NCBI GenBank assembly: GCA_905215795.1
Contig: CAJMRV010000124.1
Coordinates: 1 to 5,395 of the forward strand
Length of the DNA: 5,395 nt
Source: an uncultured bacterium
GTDB lineage: Bacteria > Pseudomonadota > Gammaproteobacteria > Burkholderiales > Burkholderiaceae_F
Reading direction: 5' to 3'
Shown here: piece by piece, positions 1 to 4,694 of the stretch
Numbering within the stretch: position 1 is the first letter of the stretch
How the letters are laid out: every line of letters starts with the position of its first letter
The notes under the pieces: model-generated
What the model saw: the letters and a program-made list of their open reading frames with translations, nothing else
Database searches by the model: none
What the model was told of the DNA's origin: nothing
Position numbers and translations under genes: made by a program

Positions 1-84
1 CATCGTCCTTGGCACCAGCTCCGGCATTGTCCTTGCCGCTGTCATCGTCCTTGGCGCCAGCTCCGGCATTGTCCTTGCCGCTGT
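1..84. repeat. Tandem 42-bp coding repeat, two copies
   Basis: Bases 1-42 and 43-84 are the same 42-bp unit with one difference (A at 14, G at 56, a silent Ala codon change). The sequence after 84 starts a third copy (CATCGTCCTTGG) and then diverges. The unit is 14 codons, so gain or loss of copies keeps the minus-strand frame. The array may continue left of the window. Confidence 0.9.
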
Positions 85-397
85 CATCGTCCTTGGAATC
101 GTCCTTGTCTTCTTCATCGACCTTGGGTTCGTCGTTGTCCTCGGCCTTGAAGTCGCCCTTGTCTTCGGCGGTGTCGGTGTTAGCGTCGACCTTTTTGTCG
201 TCAGTGCTTTCGGTCTTGGCCTGGGTTTCTTCCTGAATGTTGTTATCTTGTGCCGCTTCAGTGCTAACGACAGAGTCGTCGACTGATGCGGGGGCGGCTG
301 GGGTGGTGGCATTGGCCGACATGGCGAAGGCCGAGGCGAAGGCGAAGGCCAGGATGGCGGAGCATTTCGTCCGCTTGAACTGAGGCTGATTCTGCAT
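1..397 (-). CDS. Exported acidic Asp/Lys-rich repeat protein (5' part, runs off left edge)
   Basis: An open frame begins at the ATG read leftwards from 397 and stays open for 132 codons to the window edge, so the C-terminus is missing. The start is supported by GGAGA on the minus strand about 5 bases upstream. Residues 1-30 look like a Sec signal peptide: basic residues at 8, 9 and 11, a hydrophobic stretch at about 14-27 and an ANA cleavage site near residue 30. The rest is low complexity. Residues 31-60 are Ala/Thr/Ser/Gln-rich, and residues 61-102 are Asp/Glu/Lys-rich with no hydrophobic core. From residue 103 there are two tandem copies of the 14-residue unit DDDSGKDNAGAGAK, and a third may begin at the edge. 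The visible part is probably disordered and periplasmic or surface-exposed. I do not recognise a family, and a folded domain may lie beyond the edge. Export is inferred with good confidence; function is unknown. Confidence 0.78.
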   Translation of the reverse strand, partial: MQNQPQFKRTKCSAILAFAFASAFAMSANATTPAAPASVDDSVVSTEAAQDNNIQEETQAKTESTDDKKVDANTDTAEDKGDFKAEDNDEPKVDEEDKDDSKDDDSGKDNAGAGAKDDDSGKDNAGAGAKDD

Positions 398-427
398 TGG
401 TTTCTCCGTGTTCAAGAGTGTTTCTAG

Positions 428-433
428 ATTATG
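428..433 (-). promoter_or_regulatory. Candidate -10 element for the exported-protein gene
   Basis: On the minus strand this reads CATAAT, five of six matches to the sigma-70 -10 consensus. It would start transcription near 421, giving a leader of about 24 bases. No good -35 lies at 17 bases; the nearest TTG-type hexamer (TTGTGT, 453-448) is only 14 bases away. The assignment is therefore tentative. Confidence 0.35.
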
Positions 434-491
434 GTTGTGCATACAAAACACAAGTTGTGCTGTTTCCTAGTCTCAGTAGCTTGCTATTTGC

Positions 492-505
492 AAAGACTAG
501 TCTTT
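492..505. promoter_or_regulatory. Perfect 14-bp palindrome, possible operator
   Basis: AAAGACTAGTCTTT is identical to its reverse complement with no spacer. It sits in the AT-rich core, roughly midway between the two candidate -10 elements, where a dimeric regulator of both genes could bind. The half-site sequence CTAGTCT recurs exactly 30 bp away (467-473), about three helical turns. The palindrome is plain in the sequence; its use as an operator is inference. Confidence 0.4.
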
Positions 506-542
506 TATTGTGAAGAATTAAATCTTACATCCAGTCTTCGCT

Positions 543-570
543 TTGGTCCACACAAGGGAATTGTCATAAT
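543..570 (+). promoter_or_regulatory. Candidate sigma-70 promoter (extended -10) for folP-glmM
   Basis: An extended -10, TGTCATAAT, lies at 562-570: TG, one base, then CATAAT with five of six consensus matches. A weak -35, TTGGTC (543-548), lies 16 bases upstream. Transcription would begin near 577, giving a folP leader of about 130 bases. This is the best plus-strand promoter-like sequence I found in the gap. Confidence 0.4.
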
Positions 571-708
571 GCAAGATCTGCACTATGGATTTCCCTTAGT
601 GACTCCTTGCGCCGCAGTTTCATCCGTGGGTTGCTAAACTCTCTGCACCGGGCGCCGCCTACGGGCGTGGGCGTCCATCAGAAGAATCAAAAAAGGAAAA
701 GGAGCACC

Positions 709-1560
709 ATGCACAAGAATCAAGTCCGGCGGGCCGACCGCTGGAGCTGCGGCGACCATGTATTCACCTTCGGTCCCGGCGAGACGCTCGTCATGGGGAT
801 TCTCAACGTGACCCCCGACTCGTTCTCCGACGGCGGCACCCACAACGGGTTCTCCGAGGCGCTCGAATGGGCGCGCAGGATGCGCGACGAAGGCGCCGAC
901 ATCATCGACGTGGGCGGCGAGTCCACCCGTCCCGGTTTCGACGAAGAGGGCGTCACCCTCGAGGAGGAGCGCCGCCGCGTGCTTCCCGTCGTCGAGGCCC
1001 TGGTCAAGGAGGGCTTCATCGTCAGCGTGGACACGAGCAAGCCCGAGATGATGACCGACGTGGCCGCCCTGGGCGCGCACATCATCAACGACATCCGCGG
1101 CTTCACCGTGCCGGGCGCCCTCGAGGCGGCCGCCGCCACGAAGTGCGGCCTCGTCGTGATGCACCGCGAGGGCGAACCCCACCACTACGACGACCTCCAT
1201 GCCGAGGTCGAGGCCTTCCTGCGCGAGCAGACCGTGCGCCTCGAGGCGCTCGGCGTGGACCCCTCCAGGATCTGCTGGGACCCGGGCTTCGGGTTCGGCA
1301 AGACCGTCGTCGAGAACTTCTCCCTCGTGAAGGCCACCGACCGCTACACGGCCTCCGGCTATCCCTTCCTGATGGGACTCTCCCGCAAACGCGCCATCGG
1401 CGCCGCCACGGGCGTGGGCGCGGCCCGCGACCGCGTGCAGGGCTCCGTCGCGGGCGCCCTGATTTCGGCGGAGCGAGGCGCCCACGTGGTGCGCGTGCAC
1501 GACGTCGAACCGACCGTCCAGGCGCTCGCCGTGTGGCGCGAGGTCGCCAAGGCGCCTTGA
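709..1560 (+). CDS. folP: Dihydropteroate synthase
   Basis: This cytoplasmic enzyme condenses 6-hydroxymethyl-7,8-dihydropterin diphosphate with p-aminobenzoate to give dihydropteroate in folate synthesis, and it is the sulfonamide target. From the ATG at 709 it has 283 residues (E. coli 282). Family motifs run in order: ILNVTPDSFSDGG (31-43), GGESTRPG (69-76), SVDT (106-109), IND (126-128), DPGFGFGK (191-198), GLSRK (223-227) and VRVHD (261-265). Residues matching the pterin and substrate contacts of E. coli FolP are Asn33, Asp108, Asn127, Asp191, Lys227, Arg262 and His264. I chose 709 because AGGAG (700-704) lies just upstream and the length fits the family; an in-frame TTG at 607 would add 34 unlike residues. 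glmM follows after 59 bases with no terminator, the common proteobacterial order. Loop residues look like ordinary chromosomal FolP, not a mobile Sul enzyme. Confidence 0.97.
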   Translation: MHKNQVRRADRWSCGDHVFTFGPGETLVMGILNVTPDSFSDGGTHNGFSEALEWARRMRDEGADIIDVGGESTRPGFDEEGVTLEEERRRVLPVVEALVKEGFIVSVDTSKPEMMTDVAALGAHIINDIRGFTVPGALEAAAATKCGLVVMHREGEPHHYDDLHAEVEAFLREQTVRLEALGVDPSRICWDPGFGFGKTVVENFSLVKATDRYTASGYPFLMGLSRKRAIGAATGVGAARDRVQGSVAGALISAERGAHVVRVHDVEPTVQALAVWREVAKAP

Positions 1561-1619
1561 TTCGGCGGCGTTTCCGCTGCATCATGGGTACAACACACAT
1601 TCTTTGAGGAAACACCATC

Positions 1620-2966
1620 ATGGCACGACGTTATTTCGGGACCGACGGGGTGCGCGGACGCGTGGGCGTCCCCCCGATCACGCCCGACTTCGTTCTCAAG
1701 CTCGGCCAGGCCGCCGGGCGCGTCTTTAACCGCGAGGCTCTCGGTGGACGCGCCAAGGTCCTCATCGGCAAGGACACCCGCATCTCGGGCTACCTCCTCG
1801 AGGCCGCCCTCGAGGCGGGCCTCTCCTCGAGCGGCTGCGACATTGTCCTCTGCGGACCGATCCCGACCCCGGCGGTCGCGTACCTCACGCGCGCCCTGCG
1901 TCTGGATGCCGGCATCGTCATCTCGGCGAGCCACAACCCCTTCGAGGACAACGGCATCAAGTTCTTCTCCGCGGGGGGACGCAAGCTCCCCGACGGCATC
2001 GAGGAGGCCATCGAGGCCGAACTCGACCGCGGCTTCGAGTGCGTTGCCTCGGAACACCTCGGCAAGGCCGTCCGCCTGAAAGACGCCGCCGGCCGCTACA
2101 TTGAATTCTGCAAGTCCACGGTGAGCAGCTCCGTGGACCTCAAGGGCATGCGCGTGCTCGTGGACTGCGCCAACGGCGCCGCCTACGGGGTCGCGCCCAA
2201 GGTCTTCCACGAACTCGGCGCCGAAGTGGTCGAGGTGGGCACCAGCCCCGACGGCCTCAACATCAACCGCGGCGTGGGCGCCACCCACACCGAACACTTA
2301 AGCGAATGGGTCCGTGAGAACGGATGCGACGTCGGTGTCAGCCTCGACGGCGACGCCGACCGCCTGATCATGGCCGACGCCGAGGGACGCGTCTACAACG
2401 GCGACGAACTCCTCTACGTGATGGTCAAGGACCGTCTCGCCGGGGGCTCTCCCGTTGAGGGCGTCGTGGGCACGCTCATGACGAACTTCGGCCTGGAGAA
2501 GCGCTTCCGCGACATGGGCTTGGGCTTCATGAGGGCCAAGGTGGGCGACCGCTACGTGCTCGAAGGGCTCATCGAGAAGGGCTGGATCTTCGGGGGCGAG
2601 GGCTCGGGCCACCTGATCGTGCTCGACAAGCAGAGCACGGGCGACGGCATCGTGAGCGCGCTCCAGGTCCTCTCGGCCATGCGCCGCAGCGGCCGAACGC
2701 TCGCCGAACTCACCGCCGACCTCGAGATGATGCCCCAGAGCCTCGTCAACGTGCGTCTCGCCCCGGGCTGCGACTGGCTCGAGGCGAAGGCCTTCGAGCG
2801 CGAGGTCGAGGCCGTCCGCGCCGAACTCGGCGATGCGGGCCGCGTGCTGATCCGCCCCTCGGGGACGGAGCCGCTCCTGCGCATCATGGTCGAGTGCGCC
2901 GATGCCGCCTGTGCGGCCGCCCTGGCGGAGCGCCTCGCAGGCGTCCTCCGTTCGGAACTCGTGTAA
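1620..2966 (+). CDS. glmM: Phosphoglucosamine mutase
   Basis: This enzyme interconverts glucosamine-6-phosphate and glucosamine-1-phosphate, supplying GlmU for UDP-GlcNAc and thus peptidoglycan and lipopolysaccharide. The 448 residues (E. coli 445) show the whole alpha-D-phosphohexomutase layout. The N-terminus reads YFGTDGVRG (5-13). The phosphoserine loop ISASHNP (101-107) carries the catalytic Ser104. The metal loop DGDADR (243-248) has Asp243, Asp245 and Asp247. The sugar-binding loop GGEGSGH is at 325-331 and the phosphate-binding loop RPSGTEP at 412-418. The form with YFGTDG and an ISASHNP loop marks GlmM rather than ManB or Pgm. GAGGA at 1606-1610 lies 9 bases before the ATG. It is probably cotranscribed with folP. 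Activity in the family needs phosphorylation of the loop serine. Confidence 0.97.
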   Translation: MARRYFGTDGVRGRVGVPPITPDFVLKLGQAAGRVFNREALGGRAKVLIGKDTRISGYLLEAALEAGLSSSGCDIVLCGPIPTPAVAYLTRALRLDAGIVISASHNPFEDNGIKFFSAGGRKLPDGIEEAIEAELDRGFECVASEHLGKAVRLKDAAGRYIEFCKSTVSSSVDLKGMRVLVDCANGAAYGVAPKVFHELGAEVVEVGTSPDGLNINRGVGATHTEHLSEWVRENGCDVGVSLDGDADRLIMADAEGRVYNGDELLYVMVKDRLAGGSPVEGVVGTLMTNFGLEKRFRDMGLGFMRAKVGDRYVLEGLIEKGWIFGGEGSGHLIVLDKQSTGDGIVSALQVLSAMRRSGRTLAELTADLEMMPQSLVNVRLAPGCDWLEAKAFEREVEAVRAELGDAGRVLIRPSGTEPLLRIMVECADAACAAALAERLAGVLRSELV

Positions 2967-2978
2967 ACTTGAATCCAA

Positions 2979-3013
2979 CGCCGTCCTCCCGGACCACATG
3001 TGGGCGGACGGCG
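2979..3013 (+). other. Stem-loop between glmM and the 123-residue gene
   Basis: CGCCGTCC (2979-2986) pairs perfectly with GGACGGCG (3006-3013). A T/C mismatch is followed by CCC (2988-2990) pairing with GGG (3002-3004), closing a loop of about 11 bases. No T-run follows, so it does not look like a standard intrinsic terminator. It could stabilise or process the upstream mRNA or reduce read-through. The pairing is seen; the role is inferred. Confidence 0.55.
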
Positions 3014-3053
3014 AGACCATCCACAACCAACGAATAAAAAGGACAAGATAAAA

Positions 3054-3425
3054 ATGGCCAAGAAGGAAGAAAACAAGGAAGTCGAAGCCCCCGCCAAGGA
3101 GGCCGCCAAACCCGAACAGCCCAAGGGCCCGTTCGTCCACCAGCTCAAGGTCTACCTCGTGGGCGGCCAGGAGTTCACGATCAACGAGGTGAGCAACTCC
3201 CCGGAGATGCCCAACAACGTCATCGCCTTCGTGAATGCCTGGCGTGAAAAGAAGGACGTCTGGCACAGCCCCAACAACGACCCGCGCTTCGGCGTGCGCG
3301 TCAAGGACGTCTCCCTCTACGAATACCGCGTCGGCGTCCCCGCCCCGCAGGAAGCCAAGCCTGAAGAGGCCGCTCCCGAAGCGAAGAAGGCGGAGAAGAA
3401 GGCCGACAAGAAGGAAGCCAAGTAA
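3054..3425 (+). CDS. Uncharacterised 123-residue protein with charged Lys/Glu/Ala tails
   Basis: I do not recognise this protein. It has three parts. A charged N-terminal tail (1-25) is rich in Lys, Glu and Ala. A compact core (about 26-93) contains VHQLKVYLVGGQEFTI, then a likely helix around NNVIAFVNAWREKK (54-67), then FGVRVKDVSLYEYRV (79-93); this suggests strand-helix-strand with aromatic residues Trp63, Trp70, Tyr89 and Tyr91. A disordered tail (about 95-123) is Pro/Glu/Ala then Lys-rich. There is no signal peptide, membrane segment or cysteine, so a soluble cytoplasmic protein is likely. I chose the ATG at 3054 over the in-frame ATG at 3000, which would add 18 residues across the stem-loop. 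AAGGA at 3039-3043 is a distant, weak ribosome site (10-base spacer). Regular codon use and the folded-looking core argue for a real gene. The tails resemble those of nucleic-acid-associated or ribosome-associated proteins, but that is only a resemblance. Confidence 0.8.
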   Translation: MAKKEENKEVEAPAKEAAKPEQPKGPFVHQLKVYLVGGQEFTINEVSNSPEMPNNVIAFVNAWREKKDVWHSPNNDPRFGVRVKDVSLYEYRVGVPAPQEAKPEEAAPEAKKAEKKADKKEAK

Positions 3426-3447
3426 GCGCTCCCTCCTCTGTCAACCG

Positions 3448-3483
3448 CCGGTGGGGCGCAGGCTCGCCCCGGCCGGTCTTTCC
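3448..3483 (+). terminator. Possible intrinsic terminator before glnB
   Basis: GGGGCG (3453-3458) pairs with CGCCCC (3465-3470) around the loop CAGGCT. CCGG (3448-3451) can pair with CCGG (3473-3476) across a small internal loop. TCTTTCCT follows, a short and interrupted T-tract. It may end or attenuate the folP-glmM-small-gene transcript, which would leave glnB with its own unseen promoter or with read-through. Confidence 0.5.
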
Positions 3484-3501
3484 TAACGAGAACCAGTCAT
3501 C

Positions 3502-3840
3502 ATGAAACAAGTCATTGCGGTGATCAAACCCTTCAAGCTCGACGAAGTGCGAGAGGCGCTCGCCGACGTGGGCATCACGGGCCTGACGGTGACCGAAGTC
3601 AAGGGCTTCGGCCGTCAGAAGGGCCATACGGAACTTTATCGGGGCGCCGAGTACGTCGTCGATTTCCTTCCCAAGCTCAAGATCGAGACCGTGGTCCCCG
3701 ACGAGCTCGTCGACCGCTCGATCGAGGCGATCCGCGAGGCGGCCTTCACCGGCAAGATCGGCGACGGCAAGATCTTCGTGATGAACGTCGAACAGGTGGT
3801 GCGCATCCGCACCGGCGAGTCCGGCGAGGCGGCCCTCTGA
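3502..3840 (+). CDS. glnB: Nitrogen regulatory protein PII
   Basis: PII is a cytoplasmic homotrimer that senses 2-oxoglutarate and ATP/ADP and controls nitrogen assimilation through partners such as GlnE and NtrB. It has 112 residues, as in E. coli GlnB, and aligns without gaps by eye. The T-loop includes Gln39 and RGAEY with the uridylylation site Tyr51. Lys58 follows, the B-loop is TGKIGDGK (83-90), and the C-terminal ATP contacts are Arg101 and Arg103. Thr43 and Asp54 match E. coli GlnB, where GlnK has Ala and Asn. With no amtB beside it, this favours glnB over glnK. The ribosome site is poor: only CGAGAA about 9 bases upstream. A strong terminator follows about 50 bases after the stop. 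No NtrC-type or sigma-54 site is evident in the 76-base upstream gap. Confidence 0.95.
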   Translation: MKQVIAVIKPFKLDEVREALADVGITGLTVTEVKGFGRQKGHTELYRGAEYVVDFLPKLKIETVVPDELVDRSIEAIREAAFTGKIGDGKIFVMNVEQVVRIRTGESGEAAL

Positions 3841-3867
3841 GCCGCCGGGTCTCTTGAAAAGGAAGCG

Positions 3868-3885
3868 GCCGGCCTCCGGGCCGGC
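3868..3885 (+). other. GC-rich hairpin after glnB
   Basis: GCCGGCC (3868-3874) pairs perfectly with GGCCGGC (3879-3885) around the four-base loop TCCG. No T-run follows. It lies 8 bases before the glnB terminator stem, so the glnB mRNA would end in two successive hairpins. A stabilising role is possible but not shown. Confidence 0.55.
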
Positions 3886-3892
3886 ATGATGG

Positions 3893-3927
3893 GAGTCCCC
3901 CTCCGTTTGGAAGGGGACTCTTTTTTT
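3893..3927 (+). terminator. Strong intrinsic terminator of glnB
   Basis: GAGTCCCC (3893-3900) pairs with GGGGACTC (3913-3920). The stem continues past one mismatch with TCC/GGA (3902-3904 and 3909-3911) to a GTTT loop. Seven T residues (3921-3927) follow directly. This ends the plus-strand gene series. Confidence 0.92.
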
Positions 3928-3949
3928 CCGCCCGCAACCGACGGGCATG

Positions 3950-3982
3950 AAAAAGGGCGGGCCGGTTCACACCGGTCCGCCC
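3950..3982 (-). terminator. Strong intrinsic terminator of the trxB-smr unit
   Basis: Read on the minus strand, GGGCGG and CCGGT pair with ACCGG and CCGCCC around a GTGA loop, with a single A/C mismatch in an 11-pair stem. Five T residues then follow (3954 to 3950). It lies 47 bases beyond the stop codon of the Smr-domain gene and faces the glnB terminator. Confidence 0.9.
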
Positions 3983-4029
3983 GATTGCTTCAGGTCATTC
4001 CTCCGGATTCATCTCCGGGGCACGTTCCC

Positions 4030-4671
4030 TCAGACGACGTCGTCGAACTTCCTCACGTGGAGCAGGATCGTGATCGCGCCCATGTCGTCGGTGTGGCTGT
4101 AGGCCATCACGCCGGGGGCCTGCTTGATCCAGCGGGGCACGAGCACCGAGAGGCGCCCGGCGCCCGAGAAGCCGCGGCCGTGGATCACGGCCACGCAGCG
4201 GCGCTGCTGTTCGACCGAGCGCACGAGGAACGCGGCGAGGGCGTCGCGTGCCTTGTCCACGGTGAAGCCGTGCAGGTCAAGCGTGTCCGAGACGGGCCAT
4301 TCGCCGCGCACGAGCTTGACGCCCAGGTCGGGCGAGAGTCCCTGCTTGTAGTAACCGCTGCGGCGGTCCTCGATGAAGTTGGTCGCGTCGAGTTCGTCGG
4401 AGAGGGCGAGCCTCGTGGGCTCGACCGGGGCGAGGTCTTCGAAGCGCTTCTTCGGGACGGGTTTGGGGCGGCCGACGTCGGCGCGTTCGTCCGCGTCGAG
4501 GGGGCGCACCCCCATGCTCGCCATCGCCTGGGCGAACTGTCCGGCGTCCTTTTCACGGCGGATCTTCTCGGCCTTCTGCCTGGCTTGTTCGCGGCGGCGT
4601 TTCTCGCCTTCCTCCTTGATGGTGTCGCGCACCTGCTTGAGGGCGGCGAGGCTGTTGAGAGTCTGTGCCAT
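4030..4671 (-). CDS. Smr-domain protein (SmrA/SmrB-like putative endonuclease)
   Basis: The 213-residue protein has a C-terminal Smr domain at about 125-208. DLHG is at 132-135, a helix follows with KARDAL, and HGRG is at 164-167. The segment with WIKQAPGVMAY (181-191) and the closing strand ITILLH (200-205) match proteobacterial Smr proteins more than MutS2 tails. Residues 15-45 are highly charged (Lys/Arg/Glu) and likely helical, and 60-125 is a poorly conserved linker. Smr domains are nicking nucleases or RNA endonucleases; E. coli SmrB cleaves mRNA at collided ribosomes. Whether this protein does so is inference. The ATG at 4671 lies 23 bases after the trxB stop, so the two are very likely cotranscribed. 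The strong AAGGAGGA site (4691-4684) is 13 bases from the start, longer than usual, but no better start lies between. It could equally be named smrA; I leave the symbol open. Confidence 0.9.
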   Translation of the reverse strand: MAQTLNSLAALKQVRDTIKEEGEKRRREQARQKAEKIRREKDAGQFAQAMASMGVRPLDADERADVGRPKPVPKKRFEDLAPVEPTRLALSDELDATNFIEDRRSGYYKQGLSPDLGVKLVRGEWPVSDTLDLHGFTVDKARDALAAFLVRSVEQQRRCVAVIHGRGFSGAGRLSVLVPRWIKQAPGVMAYSHTDDMGAITILLHVRKFDDVV

Positions 4672-4683
4672 TGTGGGTATGAA

Positions 4684-4691
4684 TCCTCCTT
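4684..4691 (-). promoter_or_regulatory. Ribosome binding site of the Smr-domain gene
   Basis: On the minus strand this reads AAGGAGGA, a near-perfect anti-16S match. It lies just after the trxB stop and 13 bases from the AGGAGG core to the Smr ATG. The spacing is long, but there is no in-frame ATG, GTG or TTG closer to it. Confidence 0.65.
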
Positions 4692-4694
4692 GAA

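Larger units (their letters stand above)
398..708. other. Divergent intergenic region with AT-rich core
   Basis: These 311 bases separate the minus-strand exported-protein gene from folP. Bases 421-600 have 67 G/C of 180 (about 37%), far below the surrounding genes. The region holds candidate promoters in both directions, a perfect palindrome at 492-505 and a direct repeat CTAGTCT at 467-473 and 497-503. Bases 601-708 return to high GC and form the folP leader, ending in an A-rich stretch with the ribosome binding site. A 68-codon open frame from 431 lacks convincing coding character, so I treat the region as regulatory. Confidence 0.7.

Noticed and set aside
1..84. CRISPR-like repetition
   Set aside because: The copies are directly adjacent with no spacers and encode an in-frame 14-residue protein repeat.
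9..236. Plus-strand Ser/Leu/Ala-rich open frame of 75 codons
   Set aside because: It is the antisense shadow of the repeat-bearing exported-protein gene; the minus-strand frame has a signal peptide and ribosome site.
431..637. 68-codon plus-strand open frame in the divergent intergenic region
   Set aside because: It has no good ribosome site, its codon use is unlike that of the neighbours, and it covers the candidate promoters and palindrome.
607..708. Upstream TTG start adding 34 residues to folP
   Set aside because: The added residues are not family-like, and the ATG at 709 has AGGAG and gives the normal length.
634..1500. Long minus-strand open frame opposite folP
   Set aside because: His/Ala/Gly/Val-rich shadow frame typical of GC-rich codon bias; the plus strand encodes all FolP motifs.
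709..1560. Mobile sulfonamide-resistance gene (sul type)
   Set aside because: It is next to glmM, has normal length and standard FolP loops, and no mobile-element sequence is nearby.
3000..3053. Alternative ATG at 3000 for the 123-residue protein
   Set aside because: It starts inside the stem-loop and adds a non-conserved-looking basic stretch, while the ATG at 3054 opens the charged tail after an A-rich leader. Not fully excluded.
1359..3266. Two long minus-strand open frames opposite glmM and the small gene (1359-2297 and 2298-3266)
   Set aside because: Shadows of glmM and its neighbour with no recognisable domain or ribosome site.
3301..3948. Minus-strand open frame opposite glnB
   Set aside because: It crosses the glnB terminator and lies opposite a clear PII gene; a shadow frame.
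4003..4018. Small inverted repeat CCGGA/TCCGG just after the Smr gene stop
   Set aside because: Five base pairs are expected by chance in GC-rich DNA, and the real terminator is at 3950-3982.
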